64,000 nt of DNA from BD1-7 clade bacterium (GTDB lineage Bacteria > Pseudomonadota > Gammaproteobacteria > Pseudomonadales > DT-91), in contig CACSIN010000023.1 of NCBI GenBank assembly GCA_902705835.1, positions 10,512 to 74,511 of the forward strand, read 5' to 3'. Both the position numbers and the translations under genes were made by a program. Of this stretch, positions 1 to 7,453 are shown one piece after another. Numbering within the stretch: position 1 is the first letter of the stretch; the number at the start of each line of letters is the position of its first letter. Below the pieces are notes generated by a model. That model was not told the origin of the DNA. It did no database searches and saw nothing but the letters and a program-made list of their open reading frames with translations.

Positions 1-69
1 TTCGAATAAATAAGCATTCGCACTCGAAGATGCTAAAACAGCAGCGGCGATTAACGTACGTTTGAACAT
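1..69 (-). CDS. Secreted protein, N-terminal fragment cut by window edge
   Basis: Only the first 23 codons lie inside the window. Reading leftward from the ATG at 69-67, the peptide starts MFKRTLIAAAVLASSSANA and then YLFE. This is a typical Sec signal peptide: two basic residues, a hydrophobic core, and an A-N-A cleavage site near residue 19. A GGGAAG ribosome binding site lies about 5 bases upstream of the ATG. The mature protein lies outside the window, so no function can be given. Confidence 0.6.
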   Translation of the reverse strand, partial: MFKRTLIAAAVLASSSANAYLFE

Positions 70-261
70 ATAACTTCCCTACAACATGGTTAAATCCAGC
101 GAACTATTGTACCCGAGCGTCAATAAACAAATATTACATATCTAACGATGTGTAAGTGTTTGTAATAGTTTTAGGACGAAAAAATCCGAGCCAAGTGCTT
201 TACCAAAGAGCATTACAAGTACATAACTCGGCTCAGTCGTATTCGAACGCACATATGAGTA

Positions 262-279
262 GCCGGCAACATCGCCGGC
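262..279 (-). terminator. Short GC stem-loop after the lipoprotein gene
   Basis: GCCGGC, a 6-base loop, then GCCGGC, placed about 8 bases beyond the stop of the leftward lipoprotein gene. No T-run follows on that strand, so termination would be weak or need Rho. Position is the main argument. Confidence 0.25.
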
Positions 280-286
280 ATAATAA

Positions 287-2203
287 TCAATCCAGTGCTT
301 GATCCGGCTGAAAAATACCCGCTGTGTTATCCACCAGATTCACTTCTGAAAAAATAAACGGATTCATGTCGATAAAACCCCGTTCGCTACCAGCAACAGA
401 CGTGATTAGATTGCTCTGATCACGTAATCGCTCAACATCCACAAACACCGACACTGAAGTCACGACTTGCTCATCGATAACGTTATTCGCAAAAACGATT
501 TTGTTGAGCTTTTTATCAGCGTTGATCAACCAAAAGTCGCCCGTCGCCATCGGCCCAGGCGCTGATGCGGCATCACGCATAAATAGCAAAACGTCTTGAT
601 CCGACTCAAGGGAATACGATGGATCCTGATCATTCGACGACAACACATGAAAGTGCTCACCGGTATCAATCACTACACGCTGATCGACATTCATCAGTTG
701 ATATTGATCATCGTCGGCTGGATACGATTGATCCAATGCAGGCTCGTGATCGAGCTCACGACCTTCGAATACCTGGCTATGGATTAACTGCGCAGCAGCA
801 TCATACCAAACCGCGTTATACACAGTTTTCCCCGCCTGACGGCCCGCCAGCTCATGAATATCGACACGAGTTGGTCGATCACCACGCGTTAAAACCACTT
901 CGTCGTTCGGCGTGCCATTATCTTCAATCCAAACAAGCACTGTTTCTAGAACACTCTCGTCATCCACATAGATTACAGACAAGGTTGAGCCATTGAGACG
1001 CACAAATTTAGATTGATGCTCAATGATTATATCCACCTCCAAAATGTCTGGTTTTTCTCCTGCCAATAGTTGCTCGTGAGTGAAGATGACATACTTGTCG
1101 GCCCCTATAAATGCCGCAGAGCCACTATCATTTAAAACATAATGGTTGTTGCCTGTATAAAGCCCAGTTACCTGCATTTCAACACCGTCGATTTTATCAA
1201 CAGCATAAAAGTAGTTAGTGTCATAACCTGCCGACAACACTAGATCTTCATTCGAGCGAAAACCCAGCAACATGGATTCGTTATATATCGCAGATAGATC
1301 GTTCCCGCCGATACCGAACACAGGCGCATGCGGAGAAACATGTATCGGGTTCGTCTCCGATGTAGGGTGAACAACCCATTGGCCGACATCAGTGTCGACT
1401 GTCGATAAATCAAAACATACGCCTTGATCATCCGTGGTTGCCCAAACGGCGATCAAATCTCCAACCACAAAGGCACAGGTTTTTTCCGTGGGTAGAGTAT
1501 CAATCAACGTCTCGATCTCACCGGTAGCAAGGTTGAACCGCTTCAGTGAACGTTCATCATCATTGCGACCCACCCAATACAACCGATACGACTGACCATT
1601 AGACCCTACGTATTCATCCGCCAGCACATTAGCGTGTTGTACATGCGCATCCGTACCGAAGATGGAATATTGCGTGCCTACGGAAACATCGACCGCAATA
1701 TTCGGGTATGCCGCATACACAAAGTAATTCTGATAGCCCGCGGCGGTGAGGTTCACTGGTACGGGTTTGTTTGAAACCACGGTGTCCTGACCTTCGTGAT
1801 TGCCCGCGGTAAAGGTACCATTGAGATTGCTGCACAAAGGCTGTACATCTGCTTGCTTAAGAATATCTTGTGTATTCGGGTAATACACCAGCGTAGCGCC
1901 GGCAGACACAGGGCCATACGGGGTCACTTCGCATTCGGCAAGATAGCGACTGCGGCTGCATTGCCCTTCGGTTGCGCCGCCCTGTTCCAAAGTGGCTTTG
2001 ATACTCGCTTGGGTCACAGTATACTCGGCACATACGAGGCTATCTGAATCGACCTTCAGTGTTACCGGCGTAAATCCATTCGCCGGATCAGAGCCTGACG
2101 GGCCATCGACCGGCGAATCACTATCAGAAGAACCGCTGCAACCTGCCATCCCCAAACAAACCCAGCCGCTAAATAGCAAGCTAACTACACGCTTTGAATT
2201 CAA
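287..2203 (-). CDS. Large lipoprotein of unknown function
   Basis: I do not recognise the family. The open frame extends further upstream, but the best start is a TTG at 2203: GATGAGGGA lies just before it and it places a signal peptide directly at the N-terminus. The lipobox L-G-M-A-G-C puts the lipidated cysteine at about residue 22, followed by a Ser/Asp-rich linker, which suggests a membrane-anchored lipoprotein. The mature part, about 615 residues, is acidic and rich in short beta-like segments. It contains stretches such as YRLYWVGRNDDERSLKRFNLATGEIETLID that read like repeated blade strands. A beta-propeller-like fold is possible, but that is inference. The neighbours are an exported hydrolase on the opposite strand and a cut secreted protein, with no operon partner in view. 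Lipoprotein: confident. Function: unknown. Confidence 0.8.
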   Translation of the reverse strand: MNSKRVVSLLFSGWVCLGMAGCSGSSDSDSPVDGPSGSDPANGFTPVTLKVDSDSLVCAEYTVTQASIKATLEQGGATEGQCSRSRYLAECEVTPYGPVSAGATLVYYPNTQDILKQADVQPLCSNLNGTFTAGNHEGQDTVVSNKPVPVNLTAAGYQNYFVYAAYPNIAVDVSVGTQYSIFGTDAHVQHANVLADEYVGSNGQSYRLYWVGRNDDERSLKRFNLATGEIETLIDTLPTEKTCAFVVGDLIAVWATTDDQGVCFDLSTVDTDVGQWVVHPTSETNPIHVSPHAPVFGIGGNDLSAIYNESMLLGFRSNEDLVLSAGYDTNYFYAVDKIDGVEMQVTGLYTGNNHYVLNDSGSAAFIGADKYVIFTHEQLLAGEKPDILEVDIIIEHQSKFVRLNGSTLSVIYVDDESVLETVLVWIEDNGTPNDEVVLTRGDRPTRVDIHELAGRQAGKTVYNAVWYDAAAQLIHSQVFEGRELDHEPALDQSYPADDDQYQLMNVDQRVVIDTGEHFHVLSSNDQDPSYSLESDQDVLLFMRDAASAPGPMATGDFWLINADKKLNKIVFANNVIDEQVVTSVSVFVDVERLRDQSNLITSVAGSERGFIDMNPFIFSEVNLVDNTAGIFQPDQALD

Positions 2204-2486
2204 TCCCTCATCCCCTGCACGACAGATAATAAAACGCACAAGGTAGGCGAGAAGCATCAATCACACTATCTACATATGGGGGGAACCCGCATCAATAGCG
2301 GAGGAACCCGCACTTTTCATTGATTCACTCAACAAGCCAACAATGCCGGGCAGAAGTGTGAAACAAATGTGAGAAGTCACGCCCCCCTAACCAACCACAA
2401 CGGCTTATACTTTGGTCGCTGTATAAGGTCGCTGTAAAAAAGGTCGCAGCGAAATGCAACACATGCACGCACTAAAGGAAGCCCCC

Positions 2487-3509
2487 ATGCCCACACTTTC
2501 GCCATTCTGGCTGTTTACTTGTCGATTTTTATTGCTGTTCAGTGTTACCGGTATGTTAAACACCATTAGTACGTCGGCATTTGCGGCTTCGGCATCAAAA
2601 CCGAATGCCATTATAGAATCCGCAGACAAGGTCAAATATCGAACAGCAAAAGTCGACAACCACACTATTTTTTACCGCGAAGCGGGTGATAAATCCCGGC
2701 CTACTCTTGTTTTACTTCATGGCTACCCATCGTCTTCTCACACCTATCGCGAATTAATTCCACTGCTAGCAAAACACTACCACGTCATCGCGCCAGATAA
2801 CCTAGGCTCAGGCTATAGCGATAAACCTGACCCTGCCAAAGTAACCTACAGCTTCGACACCCTGGCCCAAATAAATACCGCTCTGCTTAAAACTCTGGGC
2901 ATTAAAAAATACACCCTGTATATGCAAGATTTTGGCGCACCAGTTGGCTTTCGAATGATGCAGGCAAATCCGCAACATATCGAAGCGATCATCGCGCAAA
3001 ACGCCAATGCCTATCTCGACGGCCTTACACCCAAGCGGCAGCAGTTTTTCCGCAACGCCCATGAAGATCGCTCAGCAGAAAACACTCAACGTCTTATGCA
3101 ATACAGCAGTCGCGACGCCATCATCAACGGCCAGTATTTACGCGACGTACCTGCGGCACTGCATGACCGCATTAGCCCAGACGCATGGACACACGACTTA
3201 CACTTCTTGCAAACCGACGCGCAACGAATGATCCAAGTACAGCTGTTTCAGGATTACTACAGCAACCTACTCGCCTACCCCAAGTGGCAGGCATTTTTAC
3301 GCAAACAGCAATATCCCGCTTTAATCGTTTGGGGCCGACACGACGCAGCGTTTATTGTGCCCGGCGCGCTGGGTTACCTACGGGATCTCCCCCATGCCGA
3401 ATTACATCTGCTGGATGCCGGCCATTTCGCGGTTGAAGAAAAGCCCCAAGCCGTTGCCGAACTCGTGTTAGATTTTATGAACACCCTGTATCAACATTCG
3501 CAACCTTAG
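2487..3509 (+). CDS. Exported alpha/beta hydrolase, epoxide hydrolase / haloalkane dehalogenase-like
   Basis: About 340 residues. The start at 2487 has AAAGGAA 7-8 bases upstream and begins a signal peptide (hydrophobic residues 7-22, A-F-A near 31-33); an upstream in-frame ATG at 2454 is less likely. The core shows HGYP at about 78-81 (oxyanion hole motif of epoxide hydrolases), the strand VIAPDNLGSGYS, and a nucleophile elbow M-Q-D-F-G-A-P with Asp148 where lipases have Ser. A WGRHD acid region and a DAGHF catalytic histidine follow near the C-terminus. An Asp nucleophile is typical of epoxide hydrolases and haloalkane dehalogenases, so a periplasmic enzyme acting on an epoxide or halogenated compound is plausible. 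The substrate is unknown. Confidence 0.85.
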   Translation: MPTLSPFWLFTCRFLLLFSVTGMLNTISTSAFAASASKPNAIIESADKVKYRTAKVDNHTIFYREAGDKSRPTLVLLHGYPSSSHTYRELIPLLAKHYHVIAPDNLGSGYSDKPDPAKVTYSFDTLAQINTALLKTLGIKKYTLYMQDFGAPVGFRMMQANPQHIEAIIAQNANAYLDGLTPKRQQFFRNAHEDRSAENTQRLMQYSSRDAIINGQYLRDVPAALHDRISPDAWTHDLHFLQTDAQRMIQVQLFQDYYSNLLAYPKWQAFLRKQQYPALIVWGRHDAAFIVPGALGYLRDLPHAELHLLDAGHFAVEEKPQAVAELVLDFMNTLYQHSQP

Positions 3510-3540
3510 GTTATCGAATAGAAAATACTGTTCGGGAAGC

Positions 3541-3590
3541 CGAAGAGAAAAAGTAGAGAGAAAGGTAAAGAAGAGGACAGGAAAGAAGAA
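3541..3590. other. Polypurine tract (C/T-rich on the transcribed minus strand)
   Basis: 46 of 50 bases are A or G on the given strand, so RNA from the leftward malic enzyme gene would carry a G-poor pyrimidine stretch just past its terminator hairpin. This composition resembles a Rho-loading region. Similar tracts recur downstream of other leftward genes in the window. Confidence 0.4.
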
Positions 3591-3591
3591 C

Positions 3592-3632
3592 AACGGCGTT
3601 TCCGATGCATACCACACATCAGAAACGCCGTT
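3592..3632 (-). terminator. Terminator hairpin of the malic enzyme gene
   Basis: A perfect 11-bp inverted repeat, AACGGCGTTTC and GAAACGCCGTT, with a 19-base loop, lies 4 bases beyond the malic enzyme stop. On the transcribed strand it is followed by TGTTCTTCTTTC, a T-rich tail. The hydrolase gene on the plus strand converges on the same hairpin, so it may serve both. Confidence 0.65.
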
Positions 3633-3636
3633 AGAA

Positions 3637-5361
3637 TTACTGCATCACATGGCTATACGGCAAATAACACGGTGACCAATGCTCAGCCGTCACCAATGCT
3701 CGGATCTCACTCGCGCTGAGTGATTCCGCCACGCCTTCGGCCACGGCTTGCTCACCCACCGCACAAGCGATCTCAATGCTAATCTCTTGCAAATCTTCTA
3801 ACGCTGGCAACACACTGGCATGTTCGTCATTCAACAAGGGCGAATAGCCCGCCAGTTTTTTACAAGCCGCAGCAATCATGCCATCGGTAACTTGTCGCGC
3901 GCGCACGGCAATAACACCCAAGCCAATACCGGGGAACACATAACAGTTATTACACTGTGCAATTGGGTAAGATCGCCCTTGCCATTCAACCGGCGAGAAC
4001 GGGCTACCGGTGGCAATAACCGCTGAACCATCACTCCACGCCACCACATCTTTCGGATGAGCCTCCGACAACGCCGACGGATTCGACAGCGGAAACACCA
4101 ACGGTGCCGAGCAATGCTCCGCCATGGTTTCAATAATTTGCTCGGTAAACGCACCCGATTGCCCGGATGCGCCAATCAATATCGTTGGCTTCACGTTACG
4201 TACAACATCCAGCAAGCCGATATTCACCGCAGACGATAAATCCCAGCCGTTAATCTCTGCAGCATCACGCATATACGGTTGTTGAAAATCCACCACCTCA
4301 TTGCTGTGCGTGGTAAGCAAACCGTAGCGATCAACTAACCAAAAGCGTCCGCAAGCCTGTGTCTCCGACATTCCCTCGTTCACCAACGCATTCTTAATCT
4401 GATCGGTAATACCCACCCCAGCAGAACCTGCACCAAACACCACAATGCGTTGATCACGTAAATCCAATCCACGTGCTTTCATCACCGACAAAATACACGC
4501 TAACACTGTCGCGCCCGTTCCCTGTACGTCATCATTAAAACTCGGCAACGCAGTGCGGAATCGATTCAGATTTTTACGCGCATGGCCCCGGCCAAAATCT
4601 TCCCAATGCAAAAATGCCTTCGGAAACCACGTTTGAACATTACTCACAAACTGATCGATAAAAGCGTCGTATTCGGTTTCACCAATGCGAGGTTCACGCA
4701 TGCCCAAATACATCGGATTGTTGAGTAGCTCTTCATTGTTGGTGCCCACATCCAACTGCACGGGCAATACATGCAAAGGATTAATGCCAGCGCACAAGGT
4801 ATACACCGCCAGTTTGCCGATGCAGATATCCATACCGCCAACGCCCCAATCACCAATACCGAGTACACCTTCACCATCGCTGACCACGATCAGATCAATA
4901 CGCCGAACTTTGGACACCCGCTCAAAAACCGTCGCCATCTGCTCACGCTCATTGAAGTTAAGATACAAACCATCCGGGCGGAAGAACTCATGGCTATAGC
5001 TTTTTACGGCGTCGCCAATCGTCGGGGTATATAAAATCGGCAGCATTTCGGTTAAATGCCGGGCCGCCAAAAAGTAAAACAGCGTTAAGTTCGCCATCTT
5101 AATTTTGTTGAGATACAGATTACGCGCTAGATCATTAGGCTGAGCTTGATACTGGGCGTAGCAGCGATCAGATTGCTCCTCGAGCGTTTCGTGCACGGCA
5201 GGCAGGGTCGCAGCCAGATTGAATTCGGCCCGTTCGTCATCGCTGAACGCACTGCCTTTATTCAAAAATGGAAAGTTAATCAGATCTTTGCCTTCAAGGC
5301 CGGTTTCGATATACGGATGCCCGTCAGCATCAAGACAATACGTCAATTTGGGGTGTGCCAT
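3637..5361 (-). CDS. maeA: NAD-dependent malic enzyme
   Basis: About 574 residues, close to the 565 of Escherichia coli MaeA. It oxidatively decarboxylates L-malate to pyruvate with reduction of NAD+. The sequence shows the malic N-terminal signature (LPILYTPTIGDAVKSYS, then RPDGLYLN), the acidic metal site region EDFGRGHARKNLNRFR, and the nucleotide-binding Rossmann motif VVFGAGSAGVGI. NAD preference is inferred from overall likeness to the MaeA type. The start at 5361 (MAHPKLTY) is chosen because GGAG lies 6 bases upstream; longer in-frame starts lack a good site. A LysR gene lies 89 bases upstream on the same strand and may control it. Confidence 0.93.
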   Translation of the reverse strand: MAHPKLTYCLDADGHPYIETGLEGKDLINFPFLNKGSAFSDDERAEFNLAATLPAVHETLEEQSDRCYAQYQAQPNDLARNLYLNKIKMANLTLFYFLAARHLTEMLPILYTPTIGDAVKSYSHEFFRPDGLYLNFNEREQMATVFERVSKVRRIDLIVVSDGEGVLGIGDWGVGGMDICIGKLAVYTLCAGINPLHVLPVQLDVGTNNEELLNNPMYLGMREPRIGETEYDAFIDQFVSNVQTWFPKAFLHWEDFGRGHARKNLNRFRTALPSFNDDVQGTGATVLACILSVMKARGLDLRDQRIVVFGAGSAGVGITDQIKNALVNEGMSETQACGRFWLVDRYGLLTTHSNEVVDFQQPYMRDAAEINGWDLSSAVNIGLLDVVRNVKPTILIGASGQSGAFTEQIIETMAEHCSAPLVFPLSNPSALSEAHPKDVVAWSDGSAVIATGSPFSPVEWQGRSYPIAQCNNCYVFPGIGLGVIAVRARQVTDGMIAAACKKLAGYSPLLNDEHASVLPALEDLQEISIEIACAVGEQAVAEGVAESLSASEIRALVTAEHWSPCYLPYSHVMQ

Positions 5362-5450
5362 GCCCTGCTCCATCAATAAGAATGTGCTTCAAAGACTAGC
5401 AGAGACTACCAAGCATGTGTCGTGAGACAGAGAGGGCATCCGAGCCGGTC

Positions 5451-6401
5451 TTATGGGTCAGCAATGGCTGGCACAGGCACATCAACAGCAATTTCAGCCA
5501 GATGGCGGCGCGCATGATCGATAACAATCTCAACAAACGCACGTACCATCTGATTTCGTGTGTTGTTGGGGTGGTAAAGCAACCAGAGCTGTGTGGTTTC
5601 AGTTATCAGATACTGCGGAAGCACGGTTGTTCCTTTCATCACGTTATCCAATAGCGGCAGCACCCCGATTCCGCAGCCACCACGCACGGCATTCACCAAC
5701 GCGGCCATCGAATCAAAGCCTAAACACGCAGCATCAGAGGGCTTATTGGCTTCAACCCATCGGCGGCTCCAATGCCGACTAATCGCACCACTGGGCACTA
5801 ACCAAGGTCGTTGTCTCTCACTTTCAAATCCTTCGCCCCCCTCGCCAATACCGTTACCGAAGCCACCACCGGCACTCGTGCCCGCCACACAATAATTCAA
5901 ATGACCGAGTCGATGGCCAATCATGGCGCTGGGCGGCTGATTGGTGGGCCGCAACGCCAAGTCAATATCACGCTCCCACAGTTGGGCAGGTTCGTTACGG
6001 CTATCAAATTCAACGGACACATTGGGATGCTGCGCACAAAACTTGTTCATGCACGGCAACAAGAAATACTGCACCAAAAAATCTGTTGAAGTGATTTTAA
6101 GGCTGCCGCGCAAAGCATCGTCATCGGCTTGCAAACACTCGTTACCGGCGCTAATAGCATCATGAATACGAGCGCCGTGCTGCGCCAACGACTCTGCAAC
6201 TGGCAATGGCGCATACCCGTCGCGAGAGCGATTAAATAGCACCAAGCCATAACGTTTTTCGATACGTTTAATGGCACGAAATACGGATGACACATCGCGG
6301 CTCAACAACCGCGAGGCTGCCTCCAGCGTACCACCCTGCACCAACGCATGAATGATCAGCAAATCCCTACTGTCGAGTGACATAGGCGTTTGTTCAATCA
6401 C
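5451..6401 (-). CDS. LysR-family transcriptional regulator
   Basis: About 316 residues. The N-terminal winged helix-turn-helix includes LIIHALVQGGTLEAASRLLSRDVSSVFRAIKRIEKRYG, followed by a periplasmic-binding-like effector domain. The GTG at 6401 fits best: AGGAG lies about 8 bases upstream, while the GTG at 6410 almost touches that site; an ATG at 6383 is another option. The effector domain carries an unusual Gly-rich insert (GTSAGGGFGNGIGEGGEGFE) at about residue 175-195. The gene is divergent from the exported cupin and upstream of the malic enzyme gene, so either could be its target. The effector is unknown. Confidence 0.88.
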   Translation of the reverse strand: MIEQTPMSLDSRDLLIIHALVQGGTLEAASRLLSRDVSSVFRAIKRIEKRYGLVLFNRSRDGYAPLPVAESLAQHGARIHDAISAGNECLQADDDALRGSLKITSTDFLVQYFLLPCMNKFCAQHPNVSVEFDSRNEPAQLWERDIDLALRPTNQPPSAMIGHRLGHLNYCVAGTSAGGGFGNGIGEGGEGFESERQRPWLVPSGAISRHWSRRWVEANKPSDAACLGFDSMAALVNAVRGGCGIGVLPLLDNVMKGTTVLPQYLITETTQLWLLYHPNNTRNQMVRAFVEIVIDHARRHLAEIAVDVPVPAIADP

Positions 6402-6486
6402 GGGTTTCACTCCTGCCTATTTTGGTAAAACGTAACGTCGATAAACTCCTCGCTATGGATCACACATTAACCCTACGAGGCATTCC

Positions 6487-6933
6487 ATGAATTCTAAAAA
6501 ACACATCAAAACCCTAACTGCGGCAACTCTTTCTACATTGGCCATTGCTGCAGCATCAATGGCTACAGCGCATACCCCCGATAGCAAGATGATCGCCTAC
6601 AACGACATTCAATGGCAGCAGCTGGGCAATACACCCATGCAATTTGCCGTGATGTGGGGCGACCGCGAACACGGTGCCAACGGCACCTACCTTAAACTGC
6701 CCGCCGGTTTTGAAACCGGTGTGCATGGCCACTCACACGATTACAATGGCATCACTTTGCAAGGCACCTGGGAGCACAAGATTGATGGCCAATGGCAGCG
6801 CCTGCCACCAGGCTCGTATGTGTCGCAGGTGGGTGGCGAATTTCACAACGATCGCTGCACTGGCAAAGTCGACTGCGTGCTGCTGATCCAACAAGATCAG
6901 CACTCAGACGTGTTATTCCCCGCAGCAAAATAG
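6487..6933 (+). CDS. Exported cupin-fold protein (DUF4437-like)
   Basis: 148 residues with a clear signal peptide (LTAATLSTLAIAAASMATAHT, cleavage near residue 28). The remainder is a single compact cupin barrel. The metal-type cluster GVHGHSHDYNGITLQG lies around residues 79-94, and later a GSYV..VGGEFHND stretch may supply another histidine. Two cysteines in RCTGKVDCVLL could form a disulfide in the periplasm. DUF4437 proteins are small cupins of unknown role, so the assignment is by resemblance. The CGAGG ribosome binding site lies 6 bases upstream. It is divergent from the LysR gene across 85 bases and is the most likely regulatory target. The ligand is unknown. Confidence 0.8.
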   Translation: MNSKKHIKTLTAATLSTLAIAAASMATAHTPDSKMIAYNDIQWQQLGNTPMQFAVMWGDREHGANGTYLKLPAGFETGVHGHSHDYNGITLQGTWEHKIDGQWQRLPPGSYVSQVGGEFHNDRCTGKVDCVLLIQQDQHSDVLFPAAK

Positions 6934-6958
6934 TTGATTCACACGATGATGTAATACC

Positions 6959-7005
6959 ACACATAAACACCGAGGCAGCTATTCGTTGCCTCCGTGTTTA
7001 TGTGT
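6959..7005. terminator. Bidirectional terminator hairpin between convergent genes
   Basis: A 19-bp stem, ACACATAAACACCGAGGCA paired with TGCCTCCGTGTTTATGTGT, has one mismatch and a 9-base loop. It sits between the rightward cupin gene and the leftward ABM-like gene, about 10 bases from the latter's stop. The outer AT-rich half of the stem can provide U-rich sequence for either direction. Confidence 0.75.
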
Positions 7006-7015
7006 TAGTAAGTGT

Positions 7016-7366
7016 TCACGCCATCTGCGTGTCGGCCAATACCTCACTGTAACGAATCTCAACGTTGTCGCCGTCGATCAAATCCAGCAGCGCCCGACTA
7101 CGTGGGTCGTTTAAAAATACCGACAACCCAGCCTCCGCCGCATCACGATCACGCCAAAACACGGTTTCTGCCCACAAGCCGTCATCCTGACGAGAAAAAC
7201 ACCGACGAATAAACCCATCGATCGTATTCAATACCGCATCAGACGCGCTCAAAGCCGCTAATAGCTCAGCATCTGACGTTGTCTCCAATGCCGGAAACGT
7301 CACGTATTCAATCACACCAACAGGTGCAGTAGAGTCGATTACTAGCGAATGCGCGGTGGCAGACAT
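7016..7366 (-). CDS. Small protein, likely dimeric alpha/beta-barrel (ABM-like)
   Basis: 116 residues. The order of segments fits the ferredoxin-like ABM/EthD fold: a strand (VGVIEYVTFPAL), a helix (AELLAALSASDAVLNTIDGFI), then strand-helix (LWAETVFWRDRDAAEAGLSVFLNDP). ABM-fold proteins include monooxygenases of aromatic or polyketide substrates and many proteins of unknown role. No catalytic residue can be named here. It lies 87 bases downstream of the DUF255 gene on the same strand, but a strong hairpin separates them, so it is probably transcribed alone. Function unassigned. Confidence 0.65.
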   Translation of the reverse strand: MSATAHSLVIDSTAPVGVIEYVTFPALETTSDAELLAALSASDAVLNTIDGFIRRCFSRQDDGLWAETVFWRDRDAAEAGLSVFLNDPRSRALLDLIDGDNVEIRYSEVLADTQMA

Positions 7367-7410
7367 GGCATATCCTTAACGGTTTTGTGTGTGTTGTTTT
7401 GTAAAACAGA

Positions 7411-7446
7411 GGCCCATTCACAGATCACAACATTGTCTGAACGGGC
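7411..7446 (-). terminator. Terminator of the DUF255 gene
   Basis: GGCCCATTCACAGA pairs with TCTGAACGGGCC (one G-T type mismatch and a two-base bulge) around a 10-base loop, starting 8 bases beyond the DUF255 stop. On the transcribed strand the stem is followed by TCTGTTTT. Confidence 0.65.
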
Positions 7447-7453
7447 CACCTGA

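Noticed and set aside
619-996. 125-codon frame on the plus strand
   Set aside because: Antisense to the lipoprotein gene, with no start signal.
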